Notes: generated by a model from the letters alone, not told the origin. A stretch of 64,000 bases of DNA from Saprospiraceae bacterium (GCA_026993525.1 JALWSS010000219.1:44385-108384), one strand, 5' to 3'; shown: positions 8,713 through 17,018, counted from the stretch's first letter. A program made the numbers and translations.

Positions 8713-9759
8713 ATGCATACATCGAGAACCAGGAGTACCTGGATACACATTCTTTTTTGGGGCACCCTCTGGGCCATCATCCCCATCCTGCTTTCCGAGG
8801 CCGGGGAGGATTCTACCCGCGCCATGATGAGGGGGGTGGTTGTTTTTTTCGGGGTGGCGCTGGTGGTGGGGCTGAACATCAACTTCCTGTTGCCGAAATA
8901 TTTCTTCGAAAGGAAAGAAGCGATTTACATCCTGTTGGGCCTGGCCATGGTTGCACTGGTCAGTGCATTGGTGTATTGGGACCACGCACCCTGGGCGGAG
9001 TTTTTCACCCGGTCGGGCGGGCGCAGGAGCGGGCCGAGGCCCACGGTGTGGAAGTACTTCCGCTACATCTACATGATGATGCCGTTTTTTACTGCTTTCA
9101 TCGGCAGTGCCATGTTTGAGATTGCCGGCTTTGCCAACCGGGTGGCCCGGGAAGCCGCCACCATCAGAAGCGAAAAGCTGGAAACGGAAATGAAGTTCCT
9201 CAAATCCCAGATCAACCCGCACTTCCTGTTCAACGCCCTGAACAACATCTACTCGCTGGCGGTGCTCAAATCCGAAAAAACACCTGACAACCTGCTGAAA
9301 CTGTCGGGCATGCTGCGCTATGTGTTGTACGACTGCAAGGCCGAACAGGTGCCGCTGAAAATGGAGGTGGAATACCTGCGCAACTTCATTGACCTCAGCA
9401 TGCTCAAAGACAGCCGGGGGCTGAATGTGGAAGCCACCCTCGAGGAAAATGTTCCGGAGGTGATGGTGGCTCCCATGTTGTTTGTTCCCTTCGTGGAAAA
9501 TGCCTTCAAGCACAGCCGGGTGGAAGACCTGGACAAGGGCTGGATCAAAATCAACCTGACAGCCGATGACAGTACCATCCGTTTCGAGGTGTCCAACAGC
9601 ATTCCCGAAGGCTGTTATACCAAAGACAAGTCCGGCGGTATCGGCCTGGAAAACGTGCGCCGGCGGCTGGAACTGCTCTACCCGGGCCGTCACCAGCTCG
9701 AAATCAGCCGGCGGGCAGATCGCTTTGAGGTCAGGCTGGTGCTGGATTTGAATGAATAA
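8713..9759 (+). CDS. LytS/YehU-type sensor histidine kinase
   Basis: 348 residues from MHTSRTRST (the open frame extends to 8668). The N-terminal half holds four hydrophobic spans. A HisKA_7TM-independent His_kinase domain (PF06580 type) follows, with the H-box QINPHFLFNALNNIYSLA (His170 predicted phospho-acceptor) and an ATP-binding region with FVENAFKHS and GGIGLENVRRRL. No extracellular sensor domain is apparent, so the signal is likely membrane-borne. The gene overlaps or abuts the response regulator, which marks them as a cognate pair. Divergently placed Spy-like and barrel genes are candidate targets by position only. Confidence 0.92.
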   Translation: MHTSRTRSTWIHILFWGTLWAIIPILLSEAGEDSTRAMMRGVVVFFGVALVVGLNINFLLPKYFFERKEAIYILLGLAMVALVSALVYWDHAPWAEFFTRSGGRRSGPRPTVWKYFRYIYMMMPFFTAFIGSAMFEIAGFANRVAREAATIRSEKLETEMKFLKSQINPHFLFNALNNIYSLAVLKSEKTPDNLLKLSGMLRYVLYDCKAEQVPLKMEVEYLRNFIDLSMLKDSRGLNVEATLEENVPEVMVAPMLFVPFVENAFKHSRVEDLDKGWIKINLTADDSTIRFEVSNSIPEGCYTKDKSGGIGLENVRRRLELLYPGRHQLEISRRADRFEVRLVLDLNE

Positions 9760-9787
9760 GTTTTACCCACTCCCATATCTTACAGCC

Positions 9788-10522
9788 ATGTCTTCAAAAA
9801 CAATACGTTGCCTGATAGTGGATGATGAAGAGCTGGCCCGCAACCTGCTCCAGAACTTCATCGGGCGCCTGCCACACCTGGAGGTGGCCGGCCAGTGCAA
9901 GGACCCCCTGGAGGCCATGGCCCTGCTTCAGGACAACAACATAGATCTGGTATTTCTGGATATTCAGATGCCGGGCCTGACCGGTGTGGAGTTTTTGCGA
10001 AGCATGAAAATAACGCCGCTGGTCATCTTCACCACCGCTTATCCGGAGTACGCCCTCGAAGGCTACAGTCTGGATGTGGTGGACTACCTGCTCAAACCCT
10101 TCAGTTTTGAGCGCTTCGTGCAGGCGGTCAACAAAGCCACGGCCCGCCTGCATGCCAACCGCCCGTCAGAAACCACTCCTCCCACCACCCACGTTCAGGA
10201 ACCGACCAAAGATCACATCCTCGTCAAGGCTGACTACAAACTGCACCGCATCAAACTCGAAGACATACAGTACATCGAAAGTATGCGGGAATACGTGGCC
10301 TACCACACGCCCAACGGCCGGCTGCTCTCACTCCAATCACTCAAAAGCCTGGAAGAAGAACTCCCCGCCGATCGCTTTATCAGAATTCACAAATCCTACA
10401 TCGTTCCCATCGACAAGATAGAGGCCCTGGAAGGCAACATGGTGCACATCGGCAAGGAGAAATTGCCGGTGGGTGCCAGCTACCGGGAGGCGCTCATGGA
10501 AAGGGTGTTCAGGAAGGGGTGA
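9788..10522 (+). CDS. LytTR-family response regulator
   Basis: 244 residues from MSSKTIRCLIVDDEE. An alternative ATG at 9752 overlaps the kinase by 8 bases and would add 12 residues unlike a receiver. The receiver domain occupies about 5-120, with acidic pocket VDDEE and phospho-acceptor Asp58 in FLDIQMPGL, the conserved Thr in FTTAY, and Lys in LLKPFS. The C-terminal LytTR DNA-binding domain (about 150-243) shows YIESMREYVAYH and FIRIHKSYIVPIDKI. It is the partner of the upstream kinase and probably binds direct repeats upstream of its targets. Confidence 0.93.
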   Translation: MSSKTIRCLIVDDEELARNLLQNFIGRLPHLEVAGQCKDPLEAMALLQDNNIDLVFLDIQMPGLTGVEFLRSMKITPLVIFTTAYPEYALEGYSLDVVDYLLKPFSFERFVQAVNKATARLHANRPSETTPPTTHVQEPTKDHILVKADYKLHRIKLEDIQYIESMREYVAYHTPNGRLLSLQSLKSLEEELPADRFIRIHKSYIVPIDKIEALEGNMVHIGKEKLPVGASYREALMERVFRKG

Positions 10523-10590
10523 ATAGATCTGATCGCAGTGAATCCATGCAGCAGGATGTTTGCGTTAACCCCAATTGCGGATTACAGAAA

Positions 10591-11148
10591 CTACTCCACC
10601 CTCAGATCATATTTGCGGAGCAAACCGATGAGGCCCGTGTGAGAAAAGCGGGCCTTTTTGATTGGATTGGATTCGGGGTCAATGTTGAAATTCAATGCGG
10701 TTCTGAAATCTGCACTTTGGAGCTTGGTGTACTCAAACATGGCTCCTTCCAGGTCGCAACGGTCAAATACGGCCTCACTGAGATTGGCTTCGACGAAATC
10801 GGCGTCTTTCAACCTGCAATCGTGGAAGCGGGTACCGGGGATTTTCAGTTGGTGAAAGGAACACATGGACATCTGGCAATTCTCAAATTCAAACCCGAGC
10901 AGGAAAGTCTTGCAGACGCTGAAGTCCAGGCCCAGCATTTTGCAGTTCCGGAATTTCACCGACTTCAGCGCCGTCTGTTTCAGTGTGGCATTGCTGAGGT
11001 TGCAATCTTCAAAAGTGCATTCCTCGAAAATGAGGTCAGAAAGGTCAGCGCCGGAAAAGTTGCACCCGCTGAAAGTGCAGTTCTCAAATTCGGAGTCAGG
11101 CAGTGGTTCAGCGCTGAAATCCATCCCTGAAAGTTGCTGGTCGTACAT
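10591..11148 (-). CDS. Pentapeptide-repeat protein
   Basis: 185 residues from MYDQQLSGMDFSAE; a longer start at 11217 adds 23 residues unlike the family. Tandem A(D/N)LxX five-residue repeats run through most of it (SGADLSDLIFEE, CDLEGAMFEYTKLQSADF), forming the square right-handed beta-helix of Qnr/McbG-like proteins. The C-terminus (SNPIKKARFSHTGLIGLLRKYDLRVE region) contains the short capping tail usual in chromosomal members of this group. Some relatives protect DNA gyrase by mimicking DNA, but most chromosomal ones have no known role, so no resistance function is claimed. It is convergent with the LytTR gene. Confidence 0.9.
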   Translation of the reverse strand: MYDQQLSGMDFSAEPLPDSEFENCTFSGCNFSGADLSDLIFEECTFEDCNLSNATLKQTALKSVKFRNCKMLGLDFSVCKTFLLGFEFENCQMSMCSFHQLKIPGTRFHDCRLKDADFVEANLSEAVFDRCDLEGAMFEYTKLQSADFRTALNFNIDPESNPIKKARFSHTGLIGLLRKYDLRVE

Positions 11149-11425
11149 GCTTCTATCTGTTTTTTGCGAAGAAAGGGAAAAGTGCGTGGAATTGTTGAAA
11201 GTCGTGAGCTTGCTCACGATCCCGGACTTGATCCGGGATTGAAGTGTTGAAGAGGCAGGGGGGCACTAAAACCCCTAAAAAAAACCTTCAATCCCGAGCT
11301 TGCCTCGGGACCAAAAAACCTCAAAAAAAACCTCACCACGAGGCAACCTGCCTGGTGGGTGTTGCACCATAGGGTTAGTTCATGTCTGACGACCTCGGAT
11401 TTCTAACCAAAAAAATTGACGACAC
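11149..11425. repeat. Intergenic hairpin cluster
   Basis: No gene is seen. The stretch holds three short hairpins: CGTGAGCTTGCTCACG (11204-11219), ATCCCGGACTTGATCCGGGAT (about 11219-11239) and the TCCCGAG-CTTGC-CTCGGGA repeat (11282-11313) shared with 5041-5107. They share a style (5-8 bp stem around CTTG-containing loops), which suggests a related dispersed family. Confidence 0.7.
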
Positions 11426-12151
11426 ATGAAAAGGATCTTGTTTTTTGCTCTGACTGGAATTCTGGCCTTTGCCATTGGCTGCAAAAAGGACAGCACCGTC
11501 ACCGACGACAGCCTGGCGCAGGAGATTGAATTCTCCACCCAGAAAGTGGTGATTCCCACCAGTGAACTTCCGGCTACGATGTTGGAGTACATTGATGAAA
11601 ACCATTTTGAAACCTACATCGAGAATGCCTACATGGTTCCTGACAAAGGGTATGAGGCCATCATGGGCGATGAGAGCCTGGTGTACGCCGACCGCAACGG
11701 CCGGGTGCTGCACCCGCAACGCGACCGTTTTCGCAGGGGGCCGTGCGGCCACGGCGAAGCCATCGGCGTGGATGAACTTCCGGCCAACATCATTGAATAC
11801 GTTGAGACCAACTACCCGGATGCCGAAATCCTCCGTGCCAAGCACATGGACAACGGCCGCTACATCATTAAGATCAGCGAGCCCCACTACATCCTGATCT
11901 TCAGCGATGACGGCGCATTCATCGAAGCTACGGTGTTGTTCTACCACTGCCACCCGCTTGGCGTTCCAATGGACATTGCCAACCTGCCCGAAACCATCAC
12001 CAACTACATTGAAGAAAACTATCCGGGCAGTGAAATCCTGGTGGCTTTCCACAAAAACAACGGCGTGTATGTGCTGGGTGTGTTTACGCCCGACGGCCGC
12101 AAGATCATGGCCTTCGATGCCGATGGCAACCTGCTTTTTGTCCGTCCGTAA
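11426..12151 (+). CDS. PepSY-like lipoprotein with three internal repeats
   Basis: 241 residues. A lipoprotein signal ends FAIGC (Cys19). The body has three copies of one domain of about 55 residues, starting at ELPATMLEYIDENHF, ELPANIIEYVETNYP and NLPETITNYIEENYP. Each continues to a short strand pair, and two end in a DGAFI/DGNLL-type turn. This is the pattern of Bacteroidota PepSY-like (beta-lactamase-inhibitor-like fold) proteins. No activity can be assigned. It is a single gene with its own terminator. Confidence 0.8.
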   Translation: MKRILFFALTGILAFAIGCKKDSTVTDDSLAQEIEFSTQKVVIPTSELPATMLEYIDENHFETYIENAYMVPDKGYEAIMGDESLVYADRNGRVLHPQRDRFRRGPCGHGEAIGVDELPANIIEYVETNYPDAEILRAKHMDNGRYIIKISEPHYILIFSDDGAFIEATVLFYHCHPLGVPMDIANLPETITNYIEENYPGSEILVAFHKNNGVYVLGVFTPDGRKIMAFDADGNLLFVRP

Positions 12152-12250
12152 TTTACCCGACCAACCGATGTGACTGACACAGGCACATTGAAAGCGAACA
12201 AACAAATTTCTCGTTCCACAATACCCGTTTTCTTTTCTAAGAGGTAAAAG

Positions 12251-12279
12251 GCAGCACTCCGTTTGGGGTGCTGTTTTTC
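12251..12279 (+). terminator. Rho-independent terminator after the PepSY-like gene
   Basis: CAGCACTCC (12252-12260) pairs with GGGGTGCTG (12265-12273) around a GTTT loop, followed by TTTTTC. Confidence 0.88.
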
Positions 12280-12294
12280 TTTGTGGTTGGATCT

Positions 12295-12920
12295 TTAATG
12301 CTCCCCAAGGTTTTTAAGAAAATCAGCAATTAAGGATGGAGCAAGCCAAAAGTTTGCCTGTTCGGTTAATTGATCAAGCAATGGATTTACTTCAGGAATG
12401 TATCCTTTCTTTTTTGCCAAAGCCAGTACTCCAAGTACTCCCATCACTTTGAAACCAAGCTTAATAGCCTCATTGCGACCTTCTATACCCGATTCGAAGT
12501 GGTTTGGGAGTAATTCATCACTCCCGTCCAGTGTGGATGGGGAGTTTGGGTCCCGAATCCCGAATCCCGAAAGCTTTCGGGATCGGGATCGGGATCGCCG
12601 CCCAAACCACTTCGTTTTGAGTATATTTCATCCATCAACAGGAGGTCTGCTTCCTTTTCCGTTGCAAGTTGAATTGCTTCTGTTTCACCGGGGTCCAGGA
12701 TTGTCGCCAGGTGGGGGTGGGCCTTTCTATTTTTTACTTTCAGGATCTTGACAAATCCTCATGTCAAAAGTGTTTGAATGTCGTGTGTGAATTTCTGCTC
12801 TTTCTGAAGCTCAAACTAAACAGCTTCAGGAATCAGAATGGTTCCAAAAACATTTTGCAGTATGTCAATCCTGTTAATGTGCAGAAAAGCGTTTAATGGG
12901 GAAGTATTGTTTACTACCAT
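12295..12920 (-). pseudogene. DUF3368 PIN-like toxin, broken by a miniature element and two stop codons
   Basis: The reading frame begins with ATG at 12918-12920, directly after the TAA of the upstream antitoxin, and ends with TAA at 12295-12297. Removing the 138-bp element (12486-12623) plus one copy of its TA flank leaves exactly 486 bases: 161 codons and a stop, all in one frame. The product matches DUF3368 (MVVNNTSPLN at the N-terminus, ILDPGETEAIQLA, ADLLLMDE, KVMGVLGVLALAKKKG). Codon 35 is TAG and codon 54 is TGA. The usual DTSPL aspartate is also Asn5, so a metal ligand is lost. This is a dead PIN-type RNase toxin; the three lesions are independent. Confidence 0.88.
12486..12623 (-). 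mobile_element. Miniature inverted-repeat element, copy 1 (138 bp)
   Basis: Read on the minus strand it starts TACTCAAAACGAAGTGG and ends in the inverse of TACCCGATTCGAAGTGG, giving imperfect terminal inverted repeats of about 23 bp. It is flanked by TA on both sides (12484-12485 and 12624-12625). It shares the core CATCCACACTGGACGGGAG with copies at 50139 and 53261. Near the minus-strand 5' end it carries a nested CCCGA/TCGGG hairpin not present in copy 3. It has no coding capacity. It sits inside the DUF3368 pseudogene, and excision with one TA restores that frame. Confidence 0.85.
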
Positions 12921-13304
12921 TTATTCAATCGAATCAGCTACCATTAAATCATTGTCCAAATCTTTTTCATCGTAATGCAGAGCAATTTTTCTTTTCGAGA
13001 GTTCAGCTCTGAAGGTATGGAAATCTATTTGCGCCAATGCCATTGCCTGGCCTCTTGACATCAGGTTTTCTTTGTACAGTTCGAGGGCCAATTCCAATTT
13101 TTGCTCATCCGAAAGTTGTTCTAATTCAAGAGATTCCTGAATTGAGTCGATTGTGAGCTTCCCGTTTTTTAGAGTGTTGATGAGGGATTTTCTCACGCTA
13201 TGTTTTGCATCATCTTCATGTAGTTTGATGAGATTGAGTTTCTGCAAGAGGTGCAGAAGGTTCAGTATTTTAGGTTCCAGTATTTCGATGCTGAAGCGGG
13301 TCAT
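12921..13304 (-). CDS. UPF0175-family antitoxin
   Basis: 127 residues from MTRFSIEILEPKILNLLHL. The frame is open to 13418, but the extra 38 residues do not resemble the family. The C-terminal half carries the UPF0175 signature: KLELALELYKENLMSRGQAMALAQIDFHTFRAEL, then a terminal HYDEKDLDNDL. This family contains a ribbon/winged-helix DNA-binding unit and is commonly encoded just upstream of DUF3368 toxins. Here its TAA abuts the ATG of the ruined toxin gene. The antitoxin frame is intact, so it may persist as an orphan repressor. Probably autoregulatory. Confidence 0.82.
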   Translation of the reverse strand: MTRFSIEILEPKILNLLHLLQKLNLIKLHEDDAKHSVRKSLINTLKNGKLTIDSIQESLELEQLSDEQKLELALELYKENLMSRGQAMALAQIDFHTFRAELSKRKIALHYDEKDLDNDLMVADSIE

Positions 13305-13442
13305 TTTCAATTTTTTGTTGTAGTTCAATGCGAATTTAATCAAAATGTGTTTGACGGCGATTAGCAAATGTTTGGCTGACAGGTTGGTAGGCGTGTTCAT
13401 GTTAAAAGGTAATCCCATCTTTGCCCCTCATTTACCGCATCC

Positions 13443-14075
13443 ATGACTTTCTTCGAAACACTCTATCAGCAAGTACAGACGCAAACGCCCCTCGATTGGG
13501 TCATTACCTTCACGGCACTGGTCTATGTGTTTCTCGCCGCCAGGGAAAAAGTCAGTTGCTGGTACTGGGGCATCGTGTCGTGCAGCCTGTGGGCCTGGGC
13601 GGACTTTTTCAAATACAACCTCTGGGTGGATGGCCTCCTGCAGTTGTTTTACGTCGGAATGGGGTTTTACGGATTGTATTCCTGGAAGTACGGAGGCTCC
13701 GGCCGGCAAGACCTGTCCATCAGCAGAATTACCCGAAGGGAACACATGCAGGTGCTTTTGGCCGGGGCTGTGTTCACGGTTGTTTTCGGGTGGGTTTTCG
13801 ACCGCTATACACCCACTTCCTACCCTTATCCGGATTCCTTCGTCACGGCATTTTCCATCCTGGCCACTTTTATGACCGTCCGGAAAAAACTGGAGAGCTG
13901 GCTTTACTGGATCGTGGTGGATTTCCTGGCCATTTTCCTGTTCCTGGCCCGGGATGCGGTGCTGGTAGCTTCGGTCATGCTTATTTATACTGTGGTGGCA
14001 GTGATTGGCTTTATCACCTGGCGTCGTAACTTTGCAGCCCTCAAAAAATCCGTGAACCGACCGCCCGCTTTCTGA
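13443..14075 (+). CDS. pnuC: Nicotinamide riboside transporter PnuC
   Basis: 210 residues with seven predicted membrane segments. PnuC features are present: a W-rich segment (CWYWGIVSCSLWAWADFF), YGLYSWKYGG after the third span, and LESWLYWIVVDFLAIFLF in the later spans. It moves nicotinamide riboside (in some relatives other vitamins) across the inner membrane by facilitated diffusion, driven by phosphorylation inside the cell. No NadR-like kinase is next to it in this window, so the NAD-precursor assignment rests on family similarity alone. It is divergent from the antitoxin gene. Confidence 0.9.
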   Translation: MTFFETLYQQVQTQTPLDWVITFTALVYVFLAAREKVSCWYWGIVSCSLWAWADFFKYNLWVDGLLQLFYVGMGFYGLYSWKYGGSGRQDLSISRITRREHMQVLLAGAVFTVVFGWVFDRYTPTSYPYPDSFVTAFSILATFMTVRKKLESWLYWIVVDFLAIFLFLARDAVLVASVMLIYTVVAVIGFITWRRNFAALKKSVNRPPAF

Positions 14076-14141
14076 AAATCACCATGGCCTTGAATACTTC
14101 CGGATCTTTACTTTCGGAACGCAGCTAATTCACCCACTGTT

Positions 14142-16373
14142 ATGCGGTTCTTTTCTCTGCTCTTTTTTTTCGTCGCAATGATGGGTTTTGCCCTGATGGC
14201 ACAAGAGGAGCCCTTGTCACCGGGCAGCAGTTACTACAATTCATCTGCGCCCAGCGCCACGGTTGCATTCACCAGCGGGCCCATCGTTCTCGACGGTGCT
14301 TTGGACGAAGACTTCTGGAAGCGCAGCCGGCCGGCCCGGGACTTTTGGCAGTACTTTCCCACCGACAGCGCACTGGCCAAAGTTCAAACAGAACTATACT
14401 TTGCTTTTGACGAGCGCAACCTCTACGTTGGGGCCAAATGCTATTCATTGGGCGACAACTACGTGGTGGAATCCCTCAAACGGGATTTTCGCGCCTTTGG
14501 CAACGACAACATCACCCTGGTCTTTGACACCTTCAAAGACGGAACCAACGCCTTCGTCTTTGGCGCCACTCCCCAGGGTGTGTTGCGGGAGGCCCTCATC
14601 AGCAACGGCGGCCAGAACCGGCAGGACTTCTCCGAATCCTGGGACAACGCCTGGAACGGAGCGGTGAAAACCTACCCCGGTTACTGGATCGCTGAGTTTG
14701 CCATACCATTGAAAACCCTTCGCTACAAGGAAGGCAGCACCGACTGGGGTTTCAACTGTTACCGCTTTGATTTTCAAGGCAATGAGCGCAGCACCTGGAT
14801 TCGCATCCCGCAGAATCAAATCATCATGAGCCTTGCCTACACCGGAAACCTGCATTTCGAAAAGCCCCTGCCTAAAGCCGGTAAGAACTTCATAATCATT
14901 CCCTACCTCTCCGGTGATTTGAGCCGCAATTACGAAGATGGCGGCAACTGGCAATCCAACGGCAACTTTGGTGGCGATGCCAAGGTGGCCATCACTTCCG
15001 GTCTCAACCTCGACCTCACGGTCAATCCCGATTTCTCTCAGGTGGAAGTGGACCGCCAGGTAACCAACCTGACCCGCTTTGAAATCCGCTTTCCGGAACG
15101 GCGGCAGTTTTTCATCGAAAACGCCGACCTGTTCGGCCGCTTTGGTTTCGAGGATGCCAACCCTTTCTTTTCACGCCGAATCGGCATTGCCCGGGATACC
15201 GCTACCGGAGATAACATCCAGAACCCCATCCTTTTCGGTGCCCGCCTGAGCGGGAAAATCAACGATAAATGGCGGCTGGGACTGCTCAACATGCTCACCC
15301 GGGAGGACAAGCAAAACGACCTGCCGGCGTTCAACTACACCGTGGCCGCTTTGCAACGAAAACTGTTTGCCCGCTCCAATGTGGGCTTCATCTTCGTCAA
15401 CAAGGAATCCGTCAGCGATCTCAACTCCGAAACCTACGACGACTTCAACAGGGTGCTGGGCATTGATTACAACCTCGCCACCTCTGACAATTCCTGGACG
15501 GGAAAAGCTTTCTACCACCGGGCCATCACGGCTGACGAAACCCTCTCCGACAAGTTTTCTCATGGCTTTGATCTCGGCTATCGCAACCGGAATTTTGAAC
15601 TCCGGTGGATCCATCAATTGGTGGGCGAAGGCTTCGATGCGCAGGTGGGCTTTGTAAGAAGGAAGGACTTTTTCCGCATTCGGCCGCAGGCACAATTGTT
15701 CTTCTACCCCGACAATCCGAAATTGGTACGGCACGGCCCGCGCCTGAGAACAGAGGTCTTGTACACGCCCGGCCACGGCCGCTCGGATCACAACATCGAA
15801 CTCGAATGGCAATTCCAGTTCCTCAACCAATCCAGGCTGGAACTCCGGGCCACCAACCAATACGTTTACCTGTTTGATCCTTTTGACCCCTCCCGGCAGA
15901 ATGACCACGAGCTGCCCGAAGACACGGACTACAATTTTACCTACCTCGGCATCCAGTATTCCACCGATCGCAGCAAGCCCTTTTCACTCAGGCTCGAGCC
16001 AAACGGCGGCCAGTTTTTCAACGGCCGGCGCTATGGCGTCCGGGGATCATTTACCATGCGTTTCCAGCCCTACGGAAACATCTCACTGAGCTACAATTAC
16101 AACCGCATCAAACTGGCTGATCCGTTTGAACCCGTGAACCTCTACCTCATCGGGCCAAGGATTGACCTGACTTTTACCCGCTCTCTGTTCCTGACCACCT
16201 TCATCCAGTACAACAGCCAGGCCGACAACATCAATGTCAACGCCCGATTCCAATGGCGTTTCGCCCCGGTCAGCGATTTCTTCCTCGTTTACACCGACAA
16301 CTACCTGCCCGAAGACCTCAGCGTGAAAAACAGGGCCATCGTGGCCAAACTGACTTATTGGTTGAATCTGTGA
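14142..16373 (+). CDS. DUF5916 protein with CBM9-like N-terminal domain
   Basis: 743 residues. Signal peptide 1-20 (cut near LMA-QEE). A carbohydrate-binding family 9-like domain follows, about 35-240 (IVLDGALDEDFWKRS, ELYFAFDERNLYVGAKC, WIAEFAIPLKTLRY). The remainder is a beta-strand-rich DUF5916 region with the conserved FPERRQFFIENADLFG motif and long barrel-like strands to the C-terminus. The fold suggests an outer-membrane barrel with a glycan-binding module, but no substrate is known. It lies alone 66 bases after pnuC. High confidence in the family, low in the role. Confidence 0.88.
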   Translation: MRFFSLLFFFVAMMGFALMAQEEPLSPGSSYYNSSAPSATVAFTSGPIVLDGALDEDFWKRSRPARDFWQYFPTDSALAKVQTELYFAFDERNLYVGAKCYSLGDNYVVESLKRDFRAFGNDNITLVFDTFKDGTNAFVFGATPQGVLREALISNGGQNRQDFSESWDNAWNGAVKTYPGYWIAEFAIPLKTLRYKEGSTDWGFNCYRFDFQGNERSTWIRIPQNQIIMSLAYTGNLHFEKPLPKAGKNFIIIPYLSGDLSRNYEDGGNWQSNGNFGGDAKVAITSGLNLDLTVNPDFSQVEVDRQVTNLTRFEIRFPERRQFFIENADLFGRFGFEDANPFFSRRIGIARDTATGDNIQNPILFGARLSGKINDKWRLGLLNMLTREDKQNDLPAFNYTVAALQRKLFARSNVGFIFVNKESVSDLNSETYDDFNRVLGIDYNLATSDNSWTGKAFYHRAITADETLSDKFSHGFDLGYRNRNFELRWIHQLVGEGFDAQVGFVRRKDFFRIRPQAQLFFYPDNPKLVRHGPRLRTEVLYTPGHGRSDHNIELEWQFQFLNQSRLELRATNQYVYLFDPFDPSRQNDHELPEDTDYNFTYLGIQYSTDRSKPFSLRLEPNGGQFFNGRRYGVRGSFTMRFQPYGNISLSYNYNRIKLADPFEPVNLYLIGPRIDLTFTRSLFLTTFIQYNSQADNINVNARFQWRFAPVSDFFLVYTDNYLPEDLSVKNRAIVAKLTYWLNL

Positions 16374-16607
16374 TGGGGAGGTTTTTCCCTGGGCTGTCTG
16401 CCTTCGGCAGGGGGTAAGGAACCTGCCCTTTCCCTTTCCGGCTGGACAGACGGGCTGCCTGCCTGGCAGCAGACAGGGCGACAGACAGGATTATGAAGGG
16501 TTATGGCGTTGTTTACCCACTGCCAACTGATAACTGCCAACTGATAACTGATAACTGCCCACTGCCCACTGCCAACTGATCCCGGGCGAAGCCCCGGGAC
16601 CAACTGC
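16374..16607. repeat. Intergenic stretch with period-7 ACTG array and hairpins
   Basis: Nine consecutive heptamers of the form ACTGNNN (ACTGCCA, ACTGATA or ACTGCCC) occupy 16519-16580. A hairpin CCCGGGCGAAGCCCCGGG follows at 16580-16597. Before the array a GCCTGC/GCAGGC-rich stretch (16440-16495) can also fold. No gene is seen. Confidence 0.85.
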
Positions 16608-17018
16608 TCAGGAAAAGTACCGGCTCAGGTAGCCGATGATGCTGCTGACGTTTTCACGGGCGTAGGTGGCCAGGGCCTTGTCGGTGGGGTAGGAATGTTC
16701 CTCACTCATATTTACCGAAGCCAAAAAAATGATATTGGAAGCCAGCGAGATGAACACCAGGCGGCGCTCTGAGTAGGGAATTTCATATTTGCGGAAATAA
16801 CTGTTGAGGTAGCGCACGATGCTGAGGGCCATGATCCGCACGTTTTCGGCTGACATGGGTTCGGTGGGGATGTTGTTTGTCTGGATGAATTCCCGGTAAT
16901 ATTGGCGCAGGCAACGGTTGGCCAGCCTGACGGCCAGGTTGTAGCGCCCTTCGGCAATGGCGCCATCGATGCGGGAAAGGTACTTGTTGAGTTTTTCTGT
17001 ATTCCAGTGAATGGCCAT
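16608..17018 (-). CDS. Hypothetical helical protein
   Basis: 136 residues from MAIHWNTEKLNKYLSRIDG; the frame extends to 17162, but the extra residues are Lys/Cys-rich and unlike a domain. The protein appears all-helical with no signal or membrane segment. The start IDGAIAEGRYNLAVRLANRCLRQ resembles the N-terminal helix pair of HEPN-like or abortive-infection C-terminal-like modules, but HEPN catalytic RxxxxH is not visible, so I do not assign it. It is divergent from the OCD-family gene. Real coding is supported by codon pattern and length. Confidence 0.55.
   Translation of the reverse strand: MAIHWNTEKLNKYLSRIDGAIAEGRYNLAVRLANRCLRQYYREFIQTNNIPTEPMSAENVRIMALSIVRYLNSYFRKYEIPYSERRLVFISLASNIIFLASVNMSEEHSYPTDKALATYARENVSSIIGYLSRYFS

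Noticed and set aside
10519..11130. 203-codon plus-strand frame across the pentapeptide-repeat gene
   Set aside because: It is the antisense reading of the pentapeptide repeats, which are unmistakable on the minus strand.
10591..11148. Quinolone resistance (Qnr) assignment for the pentapeptide-repeat protein
   Set aside because: The repeat pattern is shared by many chromosomal proteins of unknown role. The central Gly hinge and loop arrangement of Qnr cannot be confirmed by eye.
16608..17018. HEPN or abortive-infection toxin
   Set aside because: The first helices are suggestive, but no RxxxxH catalytic motif is visible and no partner gene is adjacent.
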